From NCBI RefSeq assembly GCF_900476215.1, contig NZ_LS483446.1, positions 1,240,001 to 1,304,000 of the forward strand: a stretch of DNA of 64,000 bases, in the 5' to 3' direction. This document shows, in pieces, positions 17,118 to 26,380 of this stretch. The notes below the pieces were generated by a model. The model had not been told where the DNA came from. It was given only the letters and a program-made list of their open reading frames with translations, and did no database searches. The stretch's first letter is position 1. The number at the start of each line of letters is the position of its first letter. Made by a program: the position numbers and the translations under genes. Source of the stretch: Helicobacter mustelae (lineage in GTDB: Bacteria > Campylobacterota > Campylobacteria > Campylobacterales > Helicobacteraceae).

Positions 17118-17798
17118 TTATTTCGTGACTCTCTTTCCTAGACTATTGAGATATGCAATCAATGCCACAATCTCTCTTACTTCACCCTTTTCAAAAGCAG
17201 CTTTGACTTTTTCATTTTTCATATCTTGCACGATTGCTGCTGCCTCTTGCATATATTGCTTTTTTGCCTCTTCAAGATCACCAAGTTTCACACCACCCTC
17301 TGTATCATAGGGCACGTTAAAGACTTTTTTCTGCGTCAATGCTTCTGCATAGGCAGTGTCAAAATCTACATCTTTTTTGTAGAGATGCTTGTATGCAGGC
17401 ATAATGGATCCAGGTACTACACTATGAGGATCCCACATGTGATTGTTATGCCAATCTGTGCTCCTACTATCTCCAATCCTGTGGAGATCTGGGCCAGTGC
17501 GCTTAGAACCCCATAAGAATGGCCGATCATAGGCATATTCCCCACTCAAGCTATATGCACCATAGCGATCCACTTCTGATTGGAAGGGGCGAATCAATTG
17601 AGAATGGCAGTTATAGCATCCCTCTTTGATATACACCTGTCTACCCGCAGTTTCTAGCACTGTATAGGGGCGCAGCCCTTCAATAGGGCGCGCAGACTTG
17701 GTGAAATCAGGCAACACCTCTACAATCCCTGCTACAGAGAAAACCAACAAAAACGCTATCGTAAAAAAGAATGGATTTTTTTCTAACCAGCTAAACAT
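17118..17798 (-). CDS. ccoO: cbb3 oxidase mono-heme cytochrome c subunit CcoO
   Basis: A membrane-anchored mono-heme cytochrome c of 226 residues. An N-terminal helix (FFTIAFLLVFSVAGIVEVLP) is followed by the heme motif CYNCH at 61-65 with SQLIRPFQSEVDRYG and a GPDL segment. The methionine ligand is probably in PGSIMPAYKHL. A strong AAGGAGG ribosome site precedes the ATG, ten bases after ccoN. Confidence 0.97.
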   Translation of the reverse strand: MFSWLEKNPFFFTIAFLLVFSVAGIVEVLPDFTKSARPIEGLRPYTVLETAGRQVYIKEGCYNCHSQLIRPFQSEVDRYGAYSLSGEYAYDRPFLWGSKRTGPDLHRIGDSRSTDWHNNHMWDPHSVVPGSIMPAYKHLYKKDVDFDTAYAEALTQKKVFNVPYDTEGGVKLGDLEEAKKQYMQEAAAIVQDMKNEKVKAAFEKGEVREIVALIAYLNSLGKRVTK

Positions 17799-17808
17799 TT
17801 ATTCCTCC

Positions 17809-19281
17809 TTAAGCAGCCATGGGTGTGGCATAGTTTGGCTCGCTCTGAAGCTTTCTGCCAACTGTAATGGTCATGAAAATGTTGTAAATAAACATAATAA
17901 ATCCCAGAAGATAGAGCACGCCACCTACGCCGCGGATCACATAATAAGGGTGCAGGCGAGTTACTGTATCAATAAACTGATAAGTGAGGTTCCCATACAT
18001 ATCTACATCTCTCCACATCATACCCTGGGTGATACCTGCAATCCACATACTTGAGAAATACAACACAATGCCAATCACCATGATCCAAAATTGCATCTCT
18101 ACGATTTTTTTGGAATAGATCTCGCGATTGAAGATTCGAGGAGTCATGTGGTAGGAAGCAGCAATAATAGTAAATCCTACCCAACCCAAAGCAGCATCAT
18201 GCACATGCCCAATAATCCAATCTGTAAAATGCGCAAGAGCATTGACAGATTTGATGGATTGAATGGGTCCTTCAAGTGTGGCTAGCATGTAGAATGTGGA
18301 AGCAAGCACTAGGAATTTGATAAGCGGAGATTCCTTGAGTTGATGCCATTGACCACGCATGGTAAGCAGCATATTAATCGCTGTACCCCAAGAGGGTAGA
18401 ATCAATATGACAGAAAACACTGATGCTAGAGTCTGAATCCAATCTGGGACAGTGGAATAAATCAAATGATGCCCGCCAGCCCAAATATAGACAAACATCA
18501 AGCTCCAAAAAGAAAATAGGGTTAATTTATAAGAGAAAATTGGCTGACCAGATTCTTTGGGAAGGAAATAATAAATAATCCCAATAATCCCAGAGGTAAA
18601 TACAAATGCCACAGCATTATGACCCCACCACCATTGCACCATCGCATCATTGCTCCCTGCATACATCGAAATAGAATGCCAAACACTTCCTAATTTTGCA
18701 ACAAAGTAAGTGGGAACGGCGAGATTATTAAAGATAAAGAGCACAGAAATCGCAGCAAAGGTCGCGATAAAATACCACAGAGAAATATAAATGGTTTGCT
18801 CGCGGCGCACTCCCATGCTACCAAACATATTAATACCCCAAAGCACCCAAACAACCACCACCAACAAATCCAAAGGCCAAATGAGCTCTGCATATTCCTT
18901 GCTCTGTGTCAAACCCATAAACAGGCTCACCACCGCGAGAACTAGCAGCAAAATATAAGCCCAGAAATGCAAAAGGCCAATAAATTTTAAAAATGCGTGC
19001 TGATGATAGGTGATCTTTAAGACACGCTGACCCAAATAATACCATGCTGCCCAAATCCCACTTAATGTGAAACCATAAATAATCCCATTGGTGTGCAAAG
19101 GACGCAATCTCCCAAAAATTGCATATTCTCCTGCAAGATAATTCAGACTCGGAAATGCCAGTTGCAGCGCCAAAATAACGCCGATGAGCATGCCGATAAA
19201 TCCAAACACAAGCGTGGAAAATAAAAACAATCTTGCTATGGAATAATCATATTCCATGACCATTTTCTCTTCTTGTTGCAT
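17809..19281 (-). CDS. ccoN: cbb3 oxidase catalytic subunit CcoN
   Basis: The heme-copper catalytic subunit that reduces oxygen with high affinity in microaerobic life. The 490-residue protein has about twelve helices. Histidine ligands of the hemes and CuB are visible in LHTNGIIYGF, WWWGHNAV (with the cbb3-type downstream tyrosine region), AGGHHLIYSTVPDW and DWIIGHVHDAALGWVGF. AGGAGAT lies five bases before the ATG. It is the first gene of the long ccoN-to-wecA run. Confidence 0.97.
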   Translation of the reverse strand: MQQEEKMVMEYDYSIARLFLFSTLVFGFIGMLIGVILALQLAFPSLNYLAGEYAIFGRLRPLHTNGIIYGFTLSGIWAAWYYLGQRVLKITYHQHAFLKFIGLLHFWAYILLLVLAVVSLFMGLTQSKEYAELIWPLDLLVVVVWVLWGINMFGSMGVRREQTIYISLWYFIATFAAISVLFIFNNLAVPTYFVAKLGSVWHSISMYAGSNDAMVQWWWGHNAVAFVFTSGIIGIIYYFLPKESGQPIFSYKLTLFSFWSLMFVYIWAGGHHLIYSTVPDWIQTLASVFSVILILPSWGTAINMLLTMRGQWHQLKESPLIKFLVLASTFYMLATLEGPIQSIKSVNALAHFTDWIIGHVHDAALGWVGFTIIAASYHMTPRIFNREIYSKKIVEMQFWIMVIGIVLYFSSMWIAGITQGMMWRDVDMYGNLTYQFIDTVTRLHPYYVIRGVGGVLYLLGFIMFIYNIFMTITVGRKLQSEPNYATPMAA

Positions 19282-19317
19282 AGATAATCTCCTTCATTTT
19301 TGTTTATTGCGAGCGTA

Positions 19318-19326
19318 ATTGTAGTG
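19318..19326 (-). promoter_or_regulatory. -10 box of the ccoN operon
   Basis: On the minus strand CACTACAAT places a TACAAT hexamer at 19323-19318, about 37 bases before the ccoN ATG, in the only intergenic gap (65 bases) between tilS and ccoN. No FNR-type dyad was seen. Confidence 0.4.
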
Positions 19327-19346
19327 TTATTTCTTTTAGCAAAAAC

Positions 19347-20342
19347 TTAAAAAATGCGCTTTTGCAAAAAATTCATCTGCTCTTTTTTGAGCTTGCCCTG
19401 CTCCAAAAGCCAGGCGATTTTGGGGCGCAGTCTCTTGGGAATGCGCATGCTACGCGCCCATTCTCTGAAGGACCTATCCATGGACTTGGATACATTCCCA
19501 GAAGTCAAAAAAATCCATCCCTCATTGCTTGAGAGTAGATATTTTCCCGCAATGATTCCATCATAATTCTGCTTGAGGATTTCTTGGCGCTGGGGAGCAC
19601 TTAGCACATAGCCCATTTTTTTTAGGATCTTATCAATGCAGTCTAGATTGCTCAAATCATTGGATTTTTTAAAATAAAAAATTTCGCTCACCTGTGAGAT
19701 TTGGCGCAGATAGAGTCTCTCCTGCTCCTCTTGGAGATATCCTAGCGTCTTGGTAATCCCCTTGGCATGCTCTTGTATGAGGCTATTTGCATAATTTTTA
19801 CGGATTTTGTTGCGCCATATCCTTGTATTCTCATTACTACTATCTTCAAAATACACTCTTTTGCGCACCATCTCTAAAATTTGGTCCTTGCTAATTTCTA
19901 GCAAAGGCCGCACAATAACATAACCCTCACGCTCCTCTCTGCGTCTAAATCCCAGCAGATTATTTAGCCCACTTCCCTTGCAAAGCTGCATGATAAACCA
20001 CTCTAAGCGATCATTGAGATGATGGGCCAATAAAAGATTTTCATATCCTTCTTCTTTGATGATGCGCTCAAAAAAACCATATCGCTGCACCCTTGCCTGA
20101 TGCTCAAAATCCCGCACAATTCCTAAAGCTTGATGAATAAATAAGCGTTTTTGATAGCATGCTGCAAGCTCTTTGGCATATGCCACCTCTTTTATGGATT
20201 GCTCCCGCAATCCATAATCCACAATCCCCATATCAAAATCTATCCCCTCTTCTAGTAGACAAAAAAACAATGCTGTAGAATCTGGCCCACCTGAAAATCC
20301 CAAAAGATTTTTCTTCCCCTCCAAATCCTGGAGGAAAATCAC
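19347..20342 (-). CDS. tilS: tRNA(Ile)-lysidine synthetase
   Basis: TilS changes C34 of tRNA-Ile(CAU) to lysidine so that AUA is read as isoleucine. The 331-residue protein has the PP-loop SGGPDSTALFF near residues 19-29 and the LLAHHLNDRLEWFIMQLCKGSG region (the usual HHxxDQxET-type site is here HHLNDRLEW). It starts with GTG overlapping the rimO stop. The C-terminal domain is short, as in other Helicobacter. Confidence 0.9.
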   Translation of the reverse strand: MIFLQDLEGKKNLLGFSGGPDSTALFFCLLEEGIDFDMGIVDYGLREQSIKEVAYAKELAACYQKRLFIHQALGIVRDFEHQARVQRYGFFERIIKEEGYENLLLAHHLNDRLEWFIMQLCKGSGLNNLLGFRRREEREGYVIVRPLLEISKDQILEMVRKRVYFEDSSNENTRIWRNKIRKNYANSLIQEHAKGITKTLGYLQEEQERLYLRQISQVSEIFYFKKSNDLSNLDCIDKILKKMGYVLSAPQRQEILKQNYDGIIAGKYLLSSNEGWIFLTSGNVSKSMDRSFREWARSMRIPKRLRPKIAWLLEQGKLKKEQMNFLQKRIF

Positions 20343-21655
20343 AATCTCTCTACCACCCTGCCAAAAATCATCCCATCCCTCACCTCTGTAATCTGGGCGA
20401 GATAATAGCCAGGGTCTAGAGCGAGCGTATCAAGCTCGCTGTCATTGATGAGGATCTCCCCATCCACTTCTGGAGCCCAGGGAAGTGCCCTTGCAGAATA
20501 AAAATACTCGCTAATAGCACTTTTGCCCTCTAGCAATACTTCATACTGCTTGCCAATCATAGAGTTTAAAATTCTCTTTTGTTGTTTTTTGAGGATTTGC
20601 TCGATTTTTTTGATGCGCTGATTGATGATTTTGGTGGGGATTTTTTCCTCCATCAAATCCGCTGCACTCCCCTCTTCTGAAGAAAAGGCAAAAACATTCA
20701 AGCGATCAAAAACAAAATCCTCCAAAAAAGAGCAGAGTTCTGCAAACTCCTCCTCGCTCTCTCCGGGATGCCCGATGATAATGGTACTACGCACAAAGCT
20801 ATCAGGCACCGCACGCATAGCATGCAAAAGCTCGATGTGGCGCTCCTTGCTAACTCCTCGCTTCATTCTTTTGAGCATCTTTGCATGGATATGCTGGATG
20901 GGCATATCAAAATAATTCTGGAAGATTTTAGAATCCCTAATCACAGCAATCAAATGCGGGGTTGTAGTACTAGGATAGAGATAGAGCATGCGCGCAGATC
21001 TTGCAAGCCCCTGCTCTTCTATTGCGCCAATAAGCTGCACCAAGCCATCCTTCACTCCATGATCGCGCAAATACGAGCTAGAATCCTGCGCAATGAAGGT
21101 AAAATCCTGATACCCCCTTTGGCTTAGATTTTGGATCTCTTTGAGTACGGATTCTATGCTGCGAGATTTTAGTTTGCCCTTGAAGCTTGGGATGGAGCAA
21201 AAACTACAAGCCTGATTGCAGCCTTCTGAGATTTTGATATAGGCATGGATCCTTGAGCCTGTGATGATGCGCTCTTTTTTCTCATCTGCCAAAAACACGC
21301 GATCTGAGCTTATCCCGCGCCTTTGCTCAATCATCTCATCAATCCTATCATAATCCCCCACCCCAGTGATGATATCAATCTCTGGGATCTGCTCTCTTAG
21401 CTCTTTTTGGTAGCGCTGGGTGAGGCAGCCACTTGCCACAATCAATGCGCCTTCTTTTTTTTCCTGCGCCATCTTTAAGATCATGCCAATGCTCTCTTCT
21501 TTGGCAGATTGGATGAAGCCGCAAGTATTAATGATAATCACATCTGCACTGCTGGGGTCATCGATGATTTTGTATTCTTTGAGCACACCTAGCATCACCT
21601 CAGAATCCACGAGATTTTTTGTGCAGCCCAGCGACACAAGATGCAGAGTCTTCAT
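20339..21655 (-). CDS. rimO: Ribosomal protein S12 methylthiotransferase RimO
   Basis: A radical-SAM enzyme that methylthiolates an aspartate of ribosomal protein S12. The 438-residue protein has the N-terminal UPF0004 domain with cysteines in SLGCTKN, NTCGF and ASGCL, the radical-SAM triad CNQACSFCSIP near 145-155 and a C-terminal TRAM domain. SLGCTKNLVDSE and the IPSFKGKLKSR segment favour RimO over MiaB. It overlaps genes on both sides. Confidence 0.94.
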   Translation of the reverse strand: MKTLHLVSLGCTKNLVDSEVMLGVLKEYKIIDDPSSADVIIINTCGFIQSAKEESIGMILKMAQEKKEGALIVASGCLTQRYQKELREQIPEIDIITGVGDYDRIDEMIEQRRGISSDRVFLADEKKERIITGSRIHAYIKISEGCNQACSFCSIPSFKGKLKSRSIESVLKEIQNLSQRGYQDFTFIAQDSSSYLRDHGVKDGLVQLIGAIEEQGLARSARMLYLYPSTTTPHLIAVIRDSKIFQNYFDMPIQHIHAKMLKRMKRGVSKERHIELLHAMRAVPDSFVRSTIIIGHPGESEEEFAELCSFLEDFVFDRLNVFAFSSEEGSAADLMEEKIPTKIINQRIKKIEQILKKQQKRILNSMIGKQYEVLLEGKSAISEYFYSARALPWAPEVDGEILINDSELDTLALDPGYYLAQITEVRDGMIFGRVVERL

Positions 21656-22110
21656 GCAGGATCCTCAAGCATATCCACTTCCCAAAAGAAATTCACCCAT
21701 TCTGTGGGCTCGCGAAGGGAAAAATCCGCATGGACCTTAGCCCCTGGCTTTTGGAAAATCACTGCGGTTTTGAAATCCGCTTCTGGGAAATTTAAGCGCA
21801 GCTTTTGTGCCACCGCGCTTAGACTCTCGCCGCTATCTACAATCTCATCAAGAATCAAGATTTTTTTATGCTCTTTTTTGATGGAGGGCATATTTTCGAT
21901 AATGAGGGAACTCTGTACGTTAGTATCACTATAAGAAATGGCATTAAGGGTATAGACTGCACGAATATTCCATGCAAGTCCTAGCATATGGCTCATTGTC
22001 ATCCCACCTCTAGCGATGCATACAAGTGCATCAGGGATGCCTATTTTGTGCTGGACTCTATTGCGAAGCTCTTTTAAATCTTTTAAAAAATCCTGATATG
22101 AATAATACAT
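21652..22110 (-). CDS. gpt: Purine (xanthine/guanine) phosphoribosyltransferase
   Basis: A 152-residue type I phosphoribosyltransferase for purine salvage. The PRPP loop is ILILDEIVDSGESL near 82-95, and VCIARGGMTMSHML is the PPi loop region. The same gene precedes rimO in H. pylori, where it is annotated as xanthine-guanine phosphoribosyltransferase; base specificity is taken from that and not proven here. AAGGATT precedes the ATG. Confidence 0.82.
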   Translation of the reverse strand: MYYSYQDFLKDLKELRNRVQHKIGIPDALVCIARGGMTMSHMLGLAWNIRAVYTLNAISYSDTNVQSSLIIENMPSIKKEHKKILILDEIVDSGESLSAVAQKLRLNFPEADFKTAVIFQKPGAKVHADFSLREPTEWVNFFWEVDMLEDPA

Positions 22111-22153
22111 TTACAATCCTTGAGTTCTAAAATGCCAATTATAGCATTTCGCA

Positions 22154-24340
22154 TTAAAAATCCACGCTCAAAGATGCATAATAACGCCGCCCCTCACGGA
22201 TATAGTTGTAGTTGTTGTAGTACACTCCATTGGACAATACAAAGTCCACAAAATTATGATTTAGCAAATTATAGATTCCAAAATTTAGTTTTAAATTTTT
22301 CTTGATCCTATAGCTACCTCCAACATGCAGCAAAAAATAAGTCTTGTAATATTTGCTAAGACCAGGATTTTTTCTCAAAAATTCATCAAGCAGCGCGAGT
22401 GTGTTCACATTTCTTCCCACATCAGTTCGAAGCTGTTTTGCCCTCAATTCCCCCCGCAAATAAAACGCCAGGCCAAAGGGGAGATTATAATTCATCGCGC
22501 CATTAAAAGAATGCAGAGGAATTCCCGTGAGTGGCAGGCCCTTTGCCTTGCCTGAGGTCTGCTCTGTGTGATTGTAAGTGTAGGAAGTCACAAAATCCAC
22601 ATCCCCATATCCGATGCTAAGAGGCCTTAGGCCAAGATATGTCTCTGCCCCATAGGAGATGGCAGTATCCGCATTGACAAAATACGTACAATTTCTGCCA
22701 TTTTGCGACACACAGACTCCACCCCCTGGCACTGGGACCTGCTTGCCATTTGGCACACTGGCTCCCTGGATTTTATTACTAAACTGAATAAAAAAGCCAG
22801 TCACGCCAAGCTCAATAATTTTATTTTCATAAGAGAGGCTTACTTCATAATTTGTAGAAGTCTCTGGCTTTAGGCTTGGATTTCCATATGTGGGGACTGT
22901 TCCTTGTGCAGTGAGTCCATTGATTCCGCTAACAAGGTCTGTGACCGTTGGAGTTTTATAACCAGTAGAAATCCCACCTTTTAAAATCAAGCTATTGCCA
23001 CCGCCTCCTTTTTTGCCCTCTAAAATATTATAAACAACATAGCCCCTTGGCGAGACATGAAAGCCAAAGCTTGAGTTATACTCCCCACGCATGCCAAGCT
23101 GCAAAATTAAATTTTCTCGCAAAAATGTCTCATTCTCAGCAAAGAGCGCAACATTGTGATAATACATGAAGGGCTGCTTCACCACAACCCTATCCATGAG
23201 AGAAGAAAACCAATATCTTGCCCCAAGTGTTGTGATATTTGCATGCGAGATATAAAAAACATTTTTATTGTCAATCAAGATATCCTGACCCAAAAGCACT
23301 CGGTTTTGGCCCACCAGTGGGCTTCCCTTGGGCACGGCAGAGACTGTGACCACCCTTCCATCATTGCGTGTGGAGAGATATTGTATGCTTGTATCAGTTT
23401 GGAAATTTTCATATTTCCCCTGATGGGAAAAGATGACATTATTTCTCAAAAAGAAGATGTTTTTCTTGTATCCGCCGACATTTCCCACCGTTCCTAAAAG
23501 GCTTTGGGAGTTGTTATACCACTGCAGTGCATTATCATAATCTAGATAAAAATAATTCTTGGAATCTGCCTGATATGCAAGCCTAAAGCCAAGATTTGAG
23601 TTATTACTCTCACTAAGCCCCACAATATTTCCTCGAGTTACTTGAGTATCCTGCCCACTTGTGGTGGGGATGATTTTTAGATCAGCAGTTGGTACCTTCA
23701 TACGATATTGATCGCGAATTCGAAGCGATAGGGTCCACCTTTTGGCCGAGTCAAGAGGCCCTCCCATCCACAAAGACGCTCCATATAAATTCCCAAATGC
23801 CCGATTTTCCTGAAATACGCTATCAAGCATAAAACTCCCACTCCAAGAATCTAGCTGCTTTTTCATAATGATATTCACAATCCCACCAATTGCATCACTT
23901 CCATAGAGCGTGGAAGCTGGCCCGCGAATTACCTCAATACGATCTAGTGCTGCAAGTGGGGGCATGAAGCTTGCAAAAACCTCTGTGAAGCCATTGGGAA
24001 ATCCAGCACTGCTGGTGTTTTGACGCTTGCCATCTAGGAGGATGAGCGTGTAGTTTGATGGCATCCCACGAATGGAAATACTATAATCCCCTATTTTCCC
24101 AATACCCTGCTCGATAGAGACACCAGGCACAAGCGCGACCGCCTCACCCAAGTCCCTCACAGGCTTATTTTTTAGCTCCTCACTATCAACCACAGAAACA
24201 GATGCAGGGGTTTCTTTGAGCGCTTGTTTGTATCCAGAGGCTGAGGTCACGATTCTATCGAGATTTAGAGATTTTACTTCATCAGAAATAGAGAGCGAGA
24301 GCCCAGCTATGCCAAATAAAAAAATTCTTATCTTCTTCAT
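22154..24340 (-). CDS. TonB-dependent outer-membrane receptor, CirA/FepA-like
   Basis: A 728-residue outer-membrane receptor with a signal peptide (residues 1 to about 20), a TonB-box-like segment LDRIVTSAS (28-36), a plug domain (ETPASVSVVDSEEL, DLGEAVALVPGVSI, SIRGMPSNYTLILLDGKR, EVIRGPASTLYGSDAIGGIVNI) and a 22-strand-type barrel ending in phenylalanine (SLSVDF). The plug resembles catecholate siderophore or colicin I receptors. The substrate is unknown. A perfect Fur box lies directly upstream, so iron repression and ferric-siderophore uptake are the likely reading. Confidence 0.9.
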   Translation of the reverse strand: MKKIRIFLFGIAGLSLSISDEVKSLNLDRIVTSASGYKQALKETPASVSVVDSEELKNKPVRDLGEAVALVPGVSIEQGIGKIGDYSISIRGMPSNYTLILLDGKRQNTSSAGFPNGFTEVFASFMPPLAALDRIEVIRGPASTLYGSDAIGGIVNIIMKKQLDSWSGSFMLDSVFQENRAFGNLYGASLWMGGPLDSAKRWTLSLRIRDQYRMKVPTADLKIIPTTSGQDTQVTRGNIVGLSESNNSNLGFRLAYQADSKNYFYLDYDNALQWYNNSQSLLGTVGNVGGYKKNIFFLRNNVIFSHQGKYENFQTDTSIQYLSTRNDGRVVTVSAVPKGSPLVGQNRVLLGQDILIDNKNVFYISHANITTLGARYWFSSLMDRVVVKQPFMYYHNVALFAENETFLRENLILQLGMRGEYNSSFGFHVSPRGYVVYNILEGKKGGGGNSLILKGGISTGYKTPTVTDLVSGINGLTAQGTVPTYGNPSLKPETSTNYEVSLSYENKIIELGVTGFFIQFSNKIQGASVPNGKQVPVPGGGVCVSQNGRNCTYFVNADTAISYGAETYLGLRPLSIGYGDVDFVTSYTYNHTEQTSGKAKGLPLTGIPLHSFNGAMNYNLPFGLAFYLRGELRAKQLRTDVGRNVNTLALLDEFLRKNPGLSKYYKTYFLLHVGGSYRIKKNLKLNFGIYNLLNHNFVDFVLSNGVYYNNYNYIREGRRYYASLSVDF

Positions 24341-24368
24341 AATGACTCCTCATAATATAAATTATTTG

Positions 24369-24383
24369 TGATAATTATTATCA
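24369..24383. promoter_or_regulatory. Fur box, perfect 7-1-7 palindrome
   Basis: TGATAAT-T-ATTATCA is an exact match to the 7-1-7 Fur motif. It begins 29 bases before the ATG of the TonB-dependent receptor and covers the region just upstream of AT-rich -10 candidates (TATATT/TATTAT), where bound Fur would block transcription. cysS starts 118 bases away on the other side and is less likely to be controlled. Confidence 0.85.
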
Positions 24384-24450
24384 TTAATATTTGAAGATTC
24401 TGCGAAATTTTAAACAAGGGCAGCGTTTTCATTAAGAGATATCTTTATGC

Positions 24451-24456
24451 TAAAAT
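24451..24456 (+). promoter_or_regulatory. -10 box of cysS
   Basis: TATGCTAAAAT contains an extended -10 (TG plus TAAAAT at 24451-24456), 45 bases before the chosen cysS ATG. It lies over the earlier ATG at 24447, which argues against that longer start. Confidence 0.5.
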
Positions 24457-24500
24457 GCCTGGCAAAAAATCCATGGGAATTTGAAACAAAAAGGGCAAGC

Positions 24501-25907
24501 ATGAAAATCTATGATAGCAAGAGCAAGCAAAAAGTCCCCCTAGTGCCGATCAAAGAAAAAGAAGTTAGGATCTATGTCTGCGGCCCCACCGTATATGATG
24601 ATGCGCATTTAGGACATGCTAGGAGCTCCATTGTGTTTGATCTTTTGCGGCGCACCCTCAATCTCAGTGGCTACAAGACCACGCTGGTGAAGAATTTCAC
24701 AGACATAGATGACAAAATCATCCACAAATCCCTAAACCATCAAATTCCCCTAGAAGAAGTCACACAAACCTACATCCATTCCTATATCCATGACATGGAT
24801 AGGCTCAATGTCCTACCCCCTGACATCCATCCCAAGGCCACTCAGAGCCTAGGTGCCATCATTTCCTTTGTGGAGAGATTACTTCATAGAGGCCATGCCT
24901 ATCAAAGCGAAAATGGAGATGTGTATCTGGATGTCAAAAAAGATCCTTTATATGGGAGCTTGAGCCAGAGGGGGGTGGATGATGAAAATCAAAGCCGCAT
25001 CCAAGAAAACAAAGAAAAAAAAGACCCTAGAGACTTTGTGCTATGGAAGACCTACAAGGGAGAGGATGACATCGGCTATGAAAGTCCCTTTGGCTTTGGG
25101 CGGCCTGGATGGCATATTGAATGCTCTGCCATGATTGATGAACATCTTGCCTACAAAGATGAGGATTTTTGCATCGATATTCATGGCGGAGGGGCGGATC
25201 TACTCTTCCCCCATCACGAAAATGAAGCCTCCCAAACCCGTTGCGCATATGATAGCGAGCTAGCAAAATACTGGATGCATAATGAAATGGTGCATATCAA
25301 TGGCGAAAAAATGAGCAAAAGCCTGGGAAATAGCTTTTTTGTCAAGGACGCACTGAAATTCCATGATGGAGAAATCCTGCGCAACTATCTGCTCACCACG
25401 CATTATCGCGCCATCTTGCATTTCAATGAAGAAGATCTCTTGATGAGCAAAAAGCGCCTAGATAAAATCTATCGCCTCAAAAAGCGCGCATTACCAGTGC
25501 AGGGAGTGAGGGATAAGGATTTTGAAGCGCGCCTCTTGCATCCCATGCAAGATGATCTCAACATCTCTCAAACCCTCAGCGTCTTAGATGAATTTCTCGC
25601 TCACGCCAATCAAAGCCTAGACCAAAACCCAAAAGACAAGGCCCTGCATGCAAACATCATCAGCAATCTTGCTTTTATCGAAGCTCTGCTAGGGATCGGA
25701 GGCAAGGATGGCAAGGTATATTTCCAGCTGGGAGTGAGTGAGGAAAAAGTAAAATGGATTGAAGAAAAAATCCATGAGCGAAAAAATGCCAAAAAAGAGA
25801 AAAACTATGTCCTAGCTGATGAGATCCGCCAAGAACTCCATGAAGAAGGCATAGCCATCATGGATACAGCGGAGGGCACAGTCTGGGAAAACACCGCAAA
25901 ATCCTAA
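24501..25907 (+). CDS. cysS: Cysteinyl-tRNA synthetase
   Basis: A class I synthetase of 468 residues. Visible are the zinc cysteine in YVCGPTVYDDAHLGHAR (with the HIGH-type motif HLGH), GWHIECSAM, HHENEASQ and the KMSKS motif (GEKMSKSLGN). The ATG at 24501 is chosen over an in-frame ATG 54 bases upstream because the protein then starts MKIYDS as in relatives and the earlier ATG sits on a promoter box. It is a stand-alone transcription unit. Confidence 0.95.
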   Translation: MKIYDSKSKQKVPLVPIKEKEVRIYVCGPTVYDDAHLGHARSSIVFDLLRRTLNLSGYKTTLVKNFTDIDDKIIHKSLNHQIPLEEVTQTYIHSYIHDMDRLNVLPPDIHPKATQSLGAIISFVERLLHRGHAYQSENGDVYLDVKKDPLYGSLSQRGVDDENQSRIQENKEKKDPRDFVLWKTYKGEDDIGYESPFGFGRPGWHIECSAMIDEHLAYKDEDFCIDIHGGGADLLFPHHENEASQTRCAYDSELAKYWMHNEMVHINGEKMSKSLGNSFFVKDALKFHDGEILRNYLLTTHYRAILHFNEEDLLMSKKRLDKIYRLKKRALPVQGVRDKDFEARLLHPMQDDLNISQTLSVLDEFLAHANQSLDQNPKDKALHANIISNLAFIEALLGIGGKDGKVYFQLGVSEEKVKWIEEKIHERKNAKKEKNYVLADEIRQELHEEGIAIMDTAEGTVWENTAKS

Positions 25908-26380
25908 ATTGAGTGCGTTTGATGGGTGTTTTTGTGACTCTTTCATGCCGCGCTTAGGCGCATTTGTGATTTTGAAGGGGGCTTTGGGCGCTTTTGTATA
26001 GGCGTGATTTTGGGATGCACAATTTCTTTTTGCACCCCTTTGCTTGGGTGTTTAATTCCCGCGCGGGAATTTTTGCCCCGCGCCATAGTTATTTTTCTGT
26101 GGGAGTTTTACAGATCTCTTTTGGCTGCCTTAGCTGCGTAAGCGCCTTTGATATGCCAGAAGATCTTTGATAGAAACAAGCATTTTCATTCCTTAGAAAC
26201 GTGATTGCCCCCAGGGCGATTTAAATCTTTCCCATATCTCAGAAATGTGATGCCTCTAGCACAGTCAAAACCCGCCAAATTTAAACACAATCCAAAGCCC
26301 CATAAGCCAAAGCACTTGATTCAAATAAGCAAAATCCTCACATCACCCCCCAAAAGCTCAAATCATTCCAAATAGCAGAT
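25908..26380. other. 473-base intergenic region with palindrome and degenerate repeats
   Basis: This gap lies between the 3' ends of cysS and pbp2. No plausible gene was found. It holds an 18-base perfect palindrome (26054-26071), a 7-base-pair hairpin (26204-26220) and two degenerate copies of a 21-base motif, CTTAGAAACGTGATTGCC and CTCAGAAATGTGATGCC (26192-26212 and 26238-26258). Confidence 0.55.
26054..26071 (+). terminator. Perfect palindrome followed by T-run, possible terminator
   Basis: AATTCCCGCGCGGGAATT is its own reverse complement. As RNA it can fold with CCC pairing GGG around a GCGC loop, extended by AATT/AATT; TTTTTG follows on the plus strand. It lies 147 bases after cysS, rather far for its terminator, and could instead be a protein-binding site. 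Confidence 0.4.
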
